In this document: one piece after another, positions 51,708-59,813 of the stretch | How positions within the stretch are numbered: the stretch's first letter is position 1 | Layout: each line of letters opens with the position of its first letter | NCBI GenBank assembly: GCA_040766585.1 | Contig: JAXGQE010000002.1 | Location: forward strand, 202,519-266,518 | Direction: 5' to 3' | Length of the DNA: 64,000 nucleotides | DNA from: JAXGQE01 sp040766585 | GTDB lineage: Bacteria > Bacillota > SLNR01 | The notes under the pieces: generated by a model | Told to the model about the DNA's origin: nothing | Seen by the model: the letters and a program-made list of their open reading frames with translations, nothing else | Database searches by the model: none | Translations under genes and position numbers: made by a program

Positions 51708-54700
51708 GTGACCGATAATCTGCAGAACTCAATCTTGGCCGGCACAGACAAAACCAACCGCCGTGCTTTTGTACATTTGCATAATCACACAGAATTCAGC
51801 CTTTTAGATGGGGCCAGCCGGATCAGCGATCTGGTTCGCAGCGCCAAAAAACAAGGCATGCCGGCTATTGCCATTACAGACCACGGAGTCATGTATGGCG
51901 TGTATCAGTTCTACAAAGAAGCCTGCCAGGTTGGAATCAAACCCATCATTGGCTGTGAGGTATATATGGCTCAGAGAACCCGGCATGACCGTGTGGTACA
52001 GCATGACGGGTCGCCCTATCACCTGGTACTCCTGGCGGAAAATTTGCAGGGGTACAGAAACCTGCTGAAGTTAGTCTCTCAGGCATTTATCGACGGCTTC
52101 TATTACAAACCAAGAGTGGACTGGGAACTCTTGGAGGAACATCATGACGGGCTGATTGCCCTGAGCGCCTGTCTGGCAGGTGAGATCCCCCAGGCAATTC
52201 TGGCAGATGATCTGGATCATGCCCGACAGACTGCCTTACGTTTCAGCCGGCTTTTCGGCAAGGATCGTTTTTATCTGGAACTGCAGGACCATCGGCTGCC
52301 CGAACAGAAGACCGTCAACCGCGCATTGGTCGAAATGGGCAAAGCGTTGGATCTGCCGCTGGTAGCCACCAATGACATACACTACACACGAAAAGAGGAT
52401 GCCCGGACCCACGATATCCTTCTATGCATTCAAACCGGTAAAACCGTCCATGAAACGGGAAGAATGCGATTTCCAACAGAGGAATTTTATTTGAAAAGCG
52501 GCGATGAGATGGCGGCTCTCTTTTCGGATTGCCCCGAAGCATTGGAAAACACCCTGAAGATTGCTGACCGCTGCAATCTCAAGCTGGGAAGCGACGAAAT
52601 GCATCTGCCTCATTATGAGCTTCCTTCCGGGTTTACTGCAGAAGAGTACTTGAAAAAACTCTGCTATGAACGCCTGCCTGTGAGATATCCGGAACCGAAT
52701 CAGGAAATCCTGGATCGGCTGGAAAGAGAACTGCATGTCATCAATTCCATGGGATATCCCGGCTATTTTCTGATCGTGTGGGATTTCATCCGATTTGCCC
52801 GCCAGCGAAATATCCCGGTGGGGCCCGGAAGAGGATCGGCAGCCGGCAGTATTGTAGCCTATCTGCTGGAAATTACGGATCTGGATCCGCTGCCATACGG
52901 TTTATTGTTTGAACGTTTTTTGAATCCTGAGAGGATTTCAATGCCTGACATAGATGTGGATTTTTGCTTTGAACGTCGGGATGAAGTAATCCGCTATGTG
53001 GTTGAACGATATGGATCCGATCGGGTGGCTCAGATCATCACATTTGGAACCATGGCAGCCCGGGCTGCCATCAAAGATGTGGGACGAGCGTTGAATATGC
53101 CGTATTCGGAAGTGGACCGCACGGCTAAAATGGTTCCGGAAGTTTTGAAAATGACCATTGAAAAAGCACTGGAAAGTTCTTCTGATTTGAGGGATCTCTA
53201 CGAAAGCAGCCCGGACAGCAAACTGCTGATGGATACAGCCATGGCATTGGAAGGGATGCCTCGCCATGCCTCGGTTCATGCGGCCGGTGTGGTGATTTCC
53301 AAAGAACCCCTGACAGACTATGTTCCGCTGCAAAAAACCAACGATGACCACATCGTTACCCAGTTCCATATGGAGATGCTGGAAGATTTCGGTCTGTTGA
53401 AAATGGATTTTCTGGGTTTGAGAACATTAACCGTGATCAATGATACCCTTCAGGAAATACGCAAGGCCGGAGGACCAGAACTGGACCTTCGCAATATGAA
53501 ATTTGATGATGAGAAAACTTACCGGATGCTTTCCGATGGCGAGACCATTGGCATATTCCAGCTGGAAAGCAGCGGTATGAGGGATTTGATCCGCCGCCTA
53601 AAACCCGCATGCTTCGAAGATATCATTGACCTTTTGGCTCTGTACCGTCCGGGTCCCTTGGGCAGCGGTATGGTGGAGGACTATATTCAGCGAAAACACG
53701 GAGATAAGAAGATCACATACATTCATCCCCTTTTGGAAAGCATCCTGAAAGAAACCCACGGGATCATTGTGTACCAGGAGCAGGTCATGAAGCTGGTCAG
53801 CGTGATTGCTGGATTTACCCTCAGCCAGGCGGATTTGCTGCGCCGCGCCATCGGTAAGAAGAAAGTGGACGTGCTTCAGGCCCAGAAAGAAGCGTTTTGC
53901 AATGGTGCATCCGAAAACGGGGTCCCGCTGGAAATATCCGAAGAGTTATTCAATTTAATCATGCAGTTTGCCGATTACGGATTCAATAAGTCCCATTCTG
54001 CTGCGTACGCCGTAGTATCTTATCAGACCGCCTATCTTAAAGCCAATTATCCACTGGCTTTTATGGCGGCACTGCTGACCAGCTGCATGGGCAATACCGA
54101 CAAGATTGCCCGCTACATCGAAGAAGCCAGACGCATGAATCTGGAGATTCTTCCTCCGGATGTCAACGAGAGTCTGATCAACTTCACGGTAGCCGGCTCC
54201 AAGATCCGTTTTGGGCTGGCTGCGGTTAAGAATGTTGGAAAAGGGGCCATTGAATCCATTATTGCGGTCCGCAGCGAACAGGGCTCATTTACTTCTCTCA
54301 GGGATTTTTGCGAGAAAGTGGATTTGCGGGTCGTCAATAAGCGGGTCGTGGAAAGTCTGGTCAAGTGCGGAGCGTTTGATTCCACCGGGTATCACCGCTC
54401 CCAACTGCTGGCTGTGCTGGACAAGACACTGGAAGAAGTGCAACAGGCCATTAAAGGGCGCGAAACCGGGCAGGTATCGTTTTTTGATTTAGTGGATGAG
54501 CCCGGAGAGTTTGTGCAGATTCGGGATACTCTTCCCACCATGGATGAATTTCCGAACCATATTTTGCTGAACATGGAAAAGGAAATGCTGGGACTCTACA
54601 TCAGCGGTCATCCGCTGGATCATTTCCGCCATGAACAGAGGATCATTGCCAAGCAGTCCACAGCAGAACTTTGCGAATGCAGTGAAAAAGATACCGTTAA

Positions 54701-55184
54701 AATCTGCGGGTTGGTGACCTCAATCAAACTGATTACGACAAAAAGCGGCGATCCCATGGTATTTTTCACATTGGAGGATTTCGAAGGTAGTGTGGAAGTG
54801 ATTGTCTTTCCGAAAACCTATGCGAAATGCAGCCGTTTCCTGCAGGCCGATCGAATTGTAATTGTCAGCGGTCGCCTTAATCTGAATGATGAAACGGTGA
54901 AAGTGATTTGCGATGATCTGTGTCCTCTGTCACCCCGGAAAGTGAATATACGAATCCAAGAGAAGCAGAAGGCCGGTATGACGCTGCATCATTTGAAGCG
55001 AATTCTAATGGCTCACCGCGGTTTTGTCCCGGTTTATCTGTATTACATGCCTGAAGGAAAAGTGGTATTAACCGACCAGTCATTCTGGGTGGAAGAAAGT
55101 GAAGATCTTCTGGAGGAAATCCAGGCTCTTCTGGGCGAAAACTCAGTGAAAATCAGGGATTCGCTGGAGGATTCGGTTACATAG
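51708..55184 (+). CDS. dnaE: DNA polymerase III alpha subunit
   Basis: About 1158 residues. In order: PHP domain (FVHLHNHTEFSLLDG near the start, ITDHGVMYG), polymerase core with SMPDIDVDFCFERR (catalytic Asp about 414 and 416), GPGRGSAAGSIVAYLL, the palm YRPGPLGSG region, helix-hairpin-helix, and C-terminal OB-fold (VKICGLVTSI...FTLEDFEGSVEVIVFP). This is the DnaE, not PolC, type; clostridia normally have both. Start uncertain: ATG 51696 sits directly against AAGG, while GTG 51708 has an acceptable spacing. Confidence 0.96.
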   Translation: MTDNLQNSILAGTDKTNRRAFVHLHNHTEFSLLDGASRISDLVRSAKKQGMPAIAITDHGVMYGVYQFYKEACQVGIKPIIGCEVYMAQRTRHDRVVQHDGSPYHLVLLAENLQGYRNLLKLVSQAFIDGFYYKPRVDWELLEEHHDGLIALSACLAGEIPQAILADDLDHARQTALRFSRLFGKDRFYLELQDHRLPEQKTVNRALVEMGKALDLPLVATNDIHYTRKEDARTHDILLCIQTGKTVHETGRMRFPTEEFYLKSGDEMAALFSDCPEALENTLKIADRCNLKLGSDEMHLPHYELPSGFTAEEYLKKLCYERLPVRYPEPNQEILDRLERELHVINSMGYPGYFLIVWDFIRFARQRNIPVGPGRGSAAGSIVAYLLEITDLDPLPYGLLFERFLNPERISMPDIDVDFCFERRDEVIRYVVERYGSDRVAQIITFGTMAARAAIKDVGRALNMPYSEVDRTAKMVPEVLKMTIEKALESSSDLRDLYESSPDSKLLMDTAMALEGMPRHASVHAAGVVISKEPLTDYVPLQKTNDDHIVTQFHMEMLEDFGLLKMDFLGLRTLTVINDTLQEIRKAGGPELDLRNMKFDDEKTYRMLSDGETIGIFQLESSGMRDLIRRLKPACFEDIIDLLALYRPGPLGSGMVEDYIQRKHGDKKITYIHPLLESILKETHGIIVYQEQVMKLVSVIAGFTLSQADLLRRAIGKKKVDVLQAQKEAFCNGASENGVPLEISEELFNLIMQFADYGFNKSHSAAYAVVSYQTAYLKANYPLAFMAALLTSCMGNTDKIARYIEEARRMNLEILPPDVNESLINFTVAGSKIRFGLAAVKNVGKGAIESIIAVRSEQGSFTSLRDFCEKVDLRVVNKRVVESLVKCGAFDSTGYHRSQLLAVLDKTLEEVQQAIKGRETGQVSFFDLVDEPGEFVQIRDTLPTMDEFPNHILLNMEKEMLGLYISGHPLDHFRHEQRIIAKQSTAELCECSEKDTVKICGLVTSIKLITTKSGDPMVFFTLEDFEGSVEVIVFPKTYAKCSRFLQADRIVIVSGRLNLNDETVKVICDDLCPLSPRKVNIRIQEKQKAGMTLHHLKRILMAHRGFVPVYLYYMPEGKVVLTDQSFWVEESEDLLEEIQALLGENSVKIRDSLEDSVT

Positions 55185-55259
55185 AAGTTTCATCAGTTCT
55201 TAACCTTCTCTTCACACTGCCGAGGTATACTAAAAGCAGAAGAGGAGGTGAGACTATTG

Positions 55260-55994
55260 ATGATAGAGGTTGATTTGCATACACATACAACAGCCAGCGG
55301 GCATGCCTACAGTACCGTTGACGAGTTGGCCAGAACGGCCCAGACTAAGGGTCTGAAAGTGTTGGGAATTACAGACCATGGCATCAACATGCCGGGAGGC
55401 CCCCACCTGTATTATTTCGGCAATCTCAGGGTGATCCCTCAGGAATTGTACGGCGTTCGCGTTTTAAAGGGGGTTGAGGCCAACATACTAAACGGACAGG
55501 GCAATCTGGATATGCCGGAGAGGATCCTTGACAGAATGGATCTGGTGCTGGCTGGACTCCACGGTGATACGGGTTATGAAGGACGATCGGTGGAAGATCA
55601 TACCCGGGCGTTGATTGCTGCCATGGAAAACCCGTATGTCCATGTAATCGCACATCCGGGTAACCCCGCCTATCCGGTGGATATGGAAAAGATTGTCATG
55701 GCGGCCAAACGGACGGGAAAAGCGCTGGAAATCAACGACAGCTCGTTTCGCACCAGCCGGCCTGGCAGTGCACCTCGCTGCCAGACACTGGCGAAGCTGG
55801 CTGCAAAGTATGACATTATCGTGGCCGTTAACAGCGATGCCCACTTTCACACCCAGGTCGGCCAGTGTGATATTGCTCTACAAACAGCACTGGATGCGGG
55901 AATACGGCCGGAAAGGATTATCAATCTTTCCGCAGAGTACACACTCAGTTATCTTGAAAAGCATCGACTCATACGAACCCGGAATGCTGTCTAA
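55260..55994 (+). CDS. PHP domain hydrolase, YcdX-like
   Basis: 244 residues. The PHP metal motifs are VDLHTHTTASGHAYST, ITDHGINMPGG, VLAGLHGDTG, VIAHPGNP and NSDAHFHTQVG, the order found in E. coli YcdX, a trinuclear-zinc phosphatase. The cellular substrate is unknown. GAGGAGGTGAG precedes ATG 55260. It lies 75 bp after dnaE. Its stop codon lies inside the terminator stem. Confidence 0.88.
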   Translation: MIEVDLHTHTTASGHAYSTVDELARTAQTKGLKVLGITDHGINMPGGPHLYYFGNLRVIPQELYGVRVLKGVEANILNGQGNLDMPERILDRMDLVLAGLHGDTGYEGRSVEDHTRALIAAMENPYVHVIAHPGNPAYPVDMEKIVMAAKRTGKALEINDSSFRTSRPGSAPRCQTLAKLAAKYDIIVAVNSDAHFHTQVGQCDIALQTALDAGIRPERIINLSAEYTLSYLEKHRLIRTRNAV

Positions 55995-56008
55995 AGGCAG
56001 CTTTTTTT
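55986..56008 (+). terminator. Terminator overlapping the end of the PHP gene
   Basis: Six-bp stem GCTGTC / GGCAGC with TAAA loop that includes the stop codon, then T7. Confidence 0.75.
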
Positions 56009-56020
56009 ATTGTCCCTGTC

Positions 56021-56049
56021 TGAACAGAGTCAGTCATTTATGCTATAAT
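56021..56049 (+). promoter_or_regulatory. Promoter of malic enzyme-pyk-fxsA
   Basis: TGAACA (56021-56026), 17 bp, perfect TATAAT (56044-56049), with the gene start about 50 bases downstream. Confidence 0.6.
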
Positions 56050-56097
56050 GAAGGGGCAGTCTGAGACTGACAGAAACGCAAAGGAAGTGGGTTGTGA

Positions 56098-57345
56098 ATG
56101 GCATTGGAAAATGAAGCTCTGGCTCTGCACAGCAGGAAAAAGGGCAAAATCAGTACTGGAAGCAAAGTATCACTCTGCAAAGAGGAAGATCTCAGTTTGG
56201 CCTATACGCCCGGCGTGGCAGAACCATGCAAAGCGATCGCTCAAGATCCTCAACAGGTATATACCTATACCAGCAAGGGGAACATGGTGGCCGTTGTCAC
56301 GGACGGTACAGCGGTTCTGGGGCTGGGGGATATCGGTCCGGCTGCTGCTTTGCCAGTCATGGAAGGCAAAGCCCTCCTTTTAAGTCATTTGCCGGTGTCG
56401 ATGCGTTTCCAGTCTGTCTTGATACAAAAGATACCGACGAGATTGTCCGGACAGTTCAACTGCTGGAACCAGTTTTGGGGGAATCAATCTGGAAGATATC
56501 AGTGCGCCCGATGTTTTGAGATCGAAGAGAAACTGAAGAACATCATGAATATCCCGGTCTTCCACGATGACCAGCACGGAACAGCCATTGTCGTACTGGC
56601 AGCGGTTATTAATGCCTTGAAAGTCGTAAAGAAAGATATTGCTGAAGCCAAGCTTCTGATCAATGGAGCGGGTGCTGCCGGTACGGCCATCGCCCGATTA
56701 CTTTTGTCGGTGGGAGCTCAGCATGTGGTGGTGTGTGATCGGAACGGAGCGCTCTGCGCGGGCGATTCGTCTCTGAATGAGGCCAAACAGAGTCTGGCGG
56801 GTATGACCAATAAACTGCATCTGAAGGGTACGCTCAATGATGTAATCAGCGATATGGATGTCTTTATAGGAGTATCCGGGCCCCAGGTTCTGACAAAAGA
56901 TATGGTTCGAAAAATGGCGGGAGAGGCCATTGTTCTAGCTATGGCCAACCCGGTTCCGGAGATCTGGCCGAAAGATGCTTTGGAAGGCGGGGCCAGAATC
57001 GTAGGTACAGGCCGGTCTGACTTCCCAAACCAGGTGAACAATGTGCTGGCTTTCCCGGGAGTATTCCGGGGAGCGCTGGAAGTCCAGGCCAAAAGCATCA
57101 CCGAAGAGATGAAACAGGCAGCTGCTTTTGCCATTGCTGAACTGATTTCAGTGGACGACCTACATGAAAGCAATATCATGCCCGGAGCCTTTGACCGTCG
57201 GGTTGCTCCGGCTGTTGCAGCTGCAGTGGCTGCTGCAGCCATACAATGCGGAGCGGCCAGACTGAAAAAAGATCCGGATGAAATCAAGAGTCAGATAAAT
57301 TCGGATGTAGAAATGTTCTGCCGGAGTTTTGGCGAAAGCGAATAG
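56098..57345 (+). CDS. Malic enzyme, with a scrambled 43-residue segment from three one-base losses
   Basis: 415 codons, family length for NAD-type malic enzyme. N-terminus LAYTPGVAEPC and GLGDIGPAAALPVMEGKAL and the C-terminal NAD domain (INGAGAAGTAIARLLLSVGA, LAMANPVPEIWP, GTGRSDFPNQVNN) are normal. Between about 56378 and 56510 the frame shifts: bases there still spell KSFAGVDAFPVCLDTKDTDE in the +1 frame. One base is missing in a T run near 56381, one in a T run near 56476 and one in a C run near 56509; together minus three, so the end is in frame. The expected NLEDISAPRCFEIEE, which holds metal ligands, is partly lost. Sequencing error or a damaged enzyme. Makes pyruvate from malate; followed by pyk. 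Confidence 0.82.
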   Translation: MALENEALALHSRKKGKISTGSKVSLCKEEDLSLAYTPGVAEPCKAIAQDPQQVYTYTSKGNMVAVVTDGTAVLGLGDIGPAAALPVMEGKALLLSHLPVSMRFQSVLIQKIPTRLSGQFNCWNQFWGNQSGRYQCARCFEIEEKLKNIMNIPVFHDDQHGTAIVVLAAVINALKVVKKDIAEAKLLINGAGAAGTAIARLLLSVGAQHVVVCDRNGALCAGDSSLNEAKQSLAGMTNKLHLKGTLNDVISDMDVFIGVSGPQVLTKDMVRKMAGEAIVLAMANPVPEIWPKDALEGGARIVGTGRSDFPNQVNNVLAFPGVFRGALEVQAKSITEEMKQAAAFAIAELISVDDLHESNIMPGAFDRRVAPAVAAAVAAAAIQCGAARLKKDPDEIKSQINSDVEMFCRSFGESE

Positions 57346-57359
57346 AAGGGGATGACATT

Positions 57360-59111
57360 ATGAGACGGACGAAGATAGTCTGTACCATCGGACCTTCATC
57401 AGACAGCAAAGACAAAATAGCGTCCATGATTCAGGCAGGGATGGATGTGGCCAGACTGAACTTTTCCCACGGCACTCATGCAGAACACCAGGGGCGGATT
57501 GTTCGTCTGCGGGAAACGGCGAAAGCCCTTGGAAAGAATCTGGCCATCATGCTGGATACAAAAGGTCCGGAGATCCGCATTGGTACTTTCCCGGACGGGA
57601 AAATACAACTGCAGGAAGGGGAACGTTTTATCCTCACTACAAGGGATGTGCCGGGAAGCAAAGATCAAGTGCCGATCACATACAAAGAACTGCCCCAAGA
57701 TGTCCAGTATCGGTCCAGAATACTGCTGGCTGATGGAACCATAGAACTGTGTGTGGAAGAAGTGGAAAACGGAGACATTTACTGCCGGGTTGTCAATGGC
57801 GGGATATTAAGTGACCGAAAAGGAGTCAATGTTCCGGGAGTAAAAATCCGTCTGCCGGCAGTGACGCCTCAGGATATCGAAGACATTCAGTTTGGTATTC
57901 GACACAATTTAGATTTTATTGCGGCTTCATTTGTGTCTCAGGCGGGGGATGTGCATGCGATTCGGCGGATCCTGGAAGACGCCGGGGCGGATATGGATAT
58001 CATCTCGAAAATTGAGCGCTACGATGCTGTTCAGAATCTGGACGAAATCATTCGGGTATCCGACGGCATTATGGTGGCCCGAGGTGATTTGGGAGTCGAA
58101 CTGCAGCCAGAAGAAGTCCCCCTTATCCAGAAAACCATCATTGAAAAATGCAACCGAGTCGGAAAGCCGGTCATTACAGCCACTCAGATGCTGGAGTCCA
58201 TGACCGGTAACCCTCGGCCTACCCGAGCTGAAACCAGTGATGTGGCCAATGCAATTTTTGACGGAACAGACGCCATTATGCTGTCGGGTGAAACGGCAGC
58301 GGGTGACTACCCGGTTGAATCAGTCCAGACCATGGCTCGGATTGCTGTAAGAGCTGAAGAAGCACTTAGAAGCAGAGACTCCATCTACGGCAAAAATCGA
58401 GCGCCCCAGCGCACCGTGACAGATTCAATCAGCTACGCAACCTTCCAGGCTGCCAATGATCTGGGGGCATCAGCCATCATAACGGCCACAACCTCGGGGC
58501 ATACCGCCAGGATGATTTCTAAATACCGTCCGAGTTCTCCGATTATTGCGGTAACACCCTATGAACCGGTAGTCAGAAAAATGTCTCTGGTTTGGGGTGT
58601 ACTGCCGATGAAGGTAGAGTCCATGCAAAATACCGACGAAATGATCGAAATGGCGGTCACCGGTGCTCTGACTACCCATCTGGTAAAACCGGGAGACCTG
58701 GTCATCATTACAGCCGGGGTACCGCTGGGTATTACGGGTACCACCAACCTGCTGAAAGTTCATACCGTAGGAGATGTCGTTGCCCGAGGAACCGGGATTG
58801 GCGGTGCTGCTGTAACCGGAGAGGTATGTGTGGTCCGAAGACTGCAGGATGGTCAGACACAGTTTCAGCAAGGACAGATATTGGTTGCAGCCGCTACCGA
58901 CAGGGACTTTGTACCCCTGATGGAAAAAGCGGCAGCCATTATCACTGAAGAGGGTGGGCTGACTTCTCATGCAGCCATTGTGGGGTTGAACCTGGGCATA
59001 CCGGTGATTGTGGGAGTGGATGGAGCAACCTCGAAACTGGAAAATGGGAGCACAGTGACAGTCGACAGCATGAGGGGTCTGATTTACAAAGGGCAGGCCC
59101 GTGTCATGTAG
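57360..59111 (+). CDS. pyk: Pyruvate kinase with C-terminal PEP-utilising domain
   Basis: 583 residues, longer than the 470-residue core because of an added C-terminal phosphohistidine-type domain (about 475-583, GGLTSHAAIVGLNLGIPVIV with His about 537), as in Bacillus and clostridial enzymes. Core motifs: RTKIVCTIGPSSDS, MLDTKGPEIRIG, the Lys/Glu segment IISKIERYDAVQNLDEII and MVARGDLGVE. Last step of glycolysis (PEP to pyruvate plus ATP). Starts 14 bp after malic enzyme, so the two make pyruvate from a single transcript. Confidence 0.97.
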   Translation: MRRTKIVCTIGPSSDSKDKIASMIQAGMDVARLNFSHGTHAEHQGRIVRLRETAKALGKNLAIMLDTKGPEIRIGTFPDGKIQLQEGERFILTTRDVPGSKDQVPITYKELPQDVQYRSRILLADGTIELCVEEVENGDIYCRVVNGGILSDRKGVNVPGVKIRLPAVTPQDIEDIQFGIRHNLDFIAASFVSQAGDVHAIRRILEDAGADMDIISKIERYDAVQNLDEIIRVSDGIMVARGDLGVELQPEEVPLIQKTIIEKCNRVGKPVITATQMLESMTGNPRPTRAETSDVANAIFDGTDAIMLSGETAAGDYPVESVQTMARIAVRAEEALRSRDSIYGKNRAPQRTVTDSISYATFQAANDLGASAIITATTSGHTARMISKYRPSSPIIAVTPYEPVVRKMSLVWGVLPMKVESMQNTDEMIEMAVTGALTTHLVKPGDLVIITAGVPLGITGTTNLLKVHTVGDVVARGTGIGGAAVTGEVCVVRRLQDGQTQFQQGQILVAAATDRDFVPLMEKAAAIITEEGGLTSHAAIVGLNLGIPVIVGVDGATSKLENGSTVTVDSMRGLIYKGQARVM

Positions 59112-59125
59112 CCGGAGGTGACAGG

Positions 59126-59524
59126 ATGTTTCGAAAATTACTTGCAGTCTTTATTGTGGTTCCAATCATCGAAATGATGCTGCTGATCGAAGTGGGGAAG
59201 CGAGTTGGAACCATTTGGACTATTGCCCTGGTGCTGACCACCGGAGTAATCGGTCTGAGCTTGGCGCGAGCGCAGGGTCTGTCTGTTGTGACCCGCCTGC
59301 AGCGGCAGTTGGAGGCTGGATATTTTCCAGAGGATGAACTGATTGCCGGCGTAGTGATTCTTTGCGGAGCACTGCTGCTGTTTACTCCTGGACTGCTGAC
59401 GGACACAATGGGATTTTTCTGTCTGCTTCCTGCAACTCGTTCCTGGATTGTCATGTGGGGAAGGAAACTGGCAGCGGACAATATACGAATCCACACCATG
59501 GGAAGACGCTATTCGGAACGGTAG
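59126..59524 (+). CDS. fxsA: FxsA-family membrane protein
   Basis: 132 residues, three or four membrane segments. The family pattern is clear: LAVFIVVPIIEMMLLIEVGK, TTGVIGLSLARAQGL and VVILCGALLLFTPGLLTDTM. FxsA proteins are inner-membrane proteins of uncertain function, first linked to phage F exclusion in E. coli. AGCCGGAGGTGACAGG precedes ATG 59126, 14 bp after pyk. Confidence 0.9.
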   Translation: MFRKLLAVFIVVPIIEMMLLIEVGKRVGTIWTIALVLTTGVIGLSLARAQGLSVVTRLQRQLEAGYFPEDELIAGVVILCGALLLFTPGLLTDTMGFFCLLPATRSWIVMWGRKLAADNIRIHTMGRRYSER

Positions 59525-59580
59525 CGTCTTTTCATATTTTGGAGAATCTCAAAAAAAAATGATTTTTTTCCAATTATTTA

Positions 59581-59609
59581 TTGCAATTTTCAGACATTTC
59601 AGTTATAAT
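59581..59609 (+). promoter_or_regulatory. Promoter in the fxsA-amidohydrolase intergenic region
   Basis: TTGCAA (59581-59586), 17 bp, TATAAT (59604-59609). No protein-coding gene follows on the plus strand before the terminator at 59740; an AGGAGG just after -10 would lie upstream of the RNA start and cannot serve translation. Confidence 0.55.
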
Positions 59610-59615
59610 GGAGGA

Positions 59616-59765
59616 AACCTTGAATCTTACAGGATACGAATTGAGACGAATTTCAGCCAAATAAGTTAAATAACTTTGTCTTTCACCGATTTTCTTAACT
59701 TTGCAAAAACCTGCCTTTCTCATAAAACCTCCTTTATTTTGCCGCCATTGGCGGCACCTTTTTTT
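59616..59765 (+). ncRNA. Candidate small RNA with anti-Shine-Dalgarno motif
   Basis: Defined by a promoter at 59581-59609 and the intrinsic terminator at 59740-59765, giving about 150 nt. It contains ACCTCCTTT (about 59728-59735), complementary to a Shine-Dalgarno AAAGGAGG, single-stranded by eye, and a repeated TTAACTTTG. CCUCC-type loops are used by Gram-positive regulatory RNAs to block ribosome entry. The reverse strand can be read as a 49-codon frame whose ribosome site is the complement of that motif, so the two readings compete. Confidence 0.4.
59740..59765 (+). terminator. Rho-independent terminator
   Basis: Seven-bp stem TGCCGCC / GGCGGCA with ATT loop, followed after CC by T7. Ends the candidate small RNA and possibly read-through from fxsA. 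Confidence 0.8.
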
Positions 59766-59802
59766 GGGAAAAAAGAAAAGGATCGGCATGGCCGATCCTT
59801 TT
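59766..59802 (-). terminator. Terminator after the amidohydrolase gene
   Basis: Minus strand: twelve-bp perfect stem AAAAGGATCGGC / GCCGATCCTTTT with a three-base loop, followed by CTTTTTTCCC. Confidence 0.8.
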
Positions 59803-59813
59803 GAAATGGTTCC

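Noticed and set aside
59620..59664. Plus-strand TTG frame MNLTGYELRRISAK after GGAGG
   Set aside because: The GGAGG touches the -10 box, so it would lie upstream of the transcription start and not be in the RNA.
59574..59723. Minus-strand 49-codon frame (MRKAGFCKVKKIGERQSYLT...) with AAAGGAGG before its ATG
   Set aside because: The ribosome site is good, but no promoter is visible on that strand after the amidohydrolase terminator and the frame covers a plus-strand promoter. Kept only as a rival to the small RNA reading.
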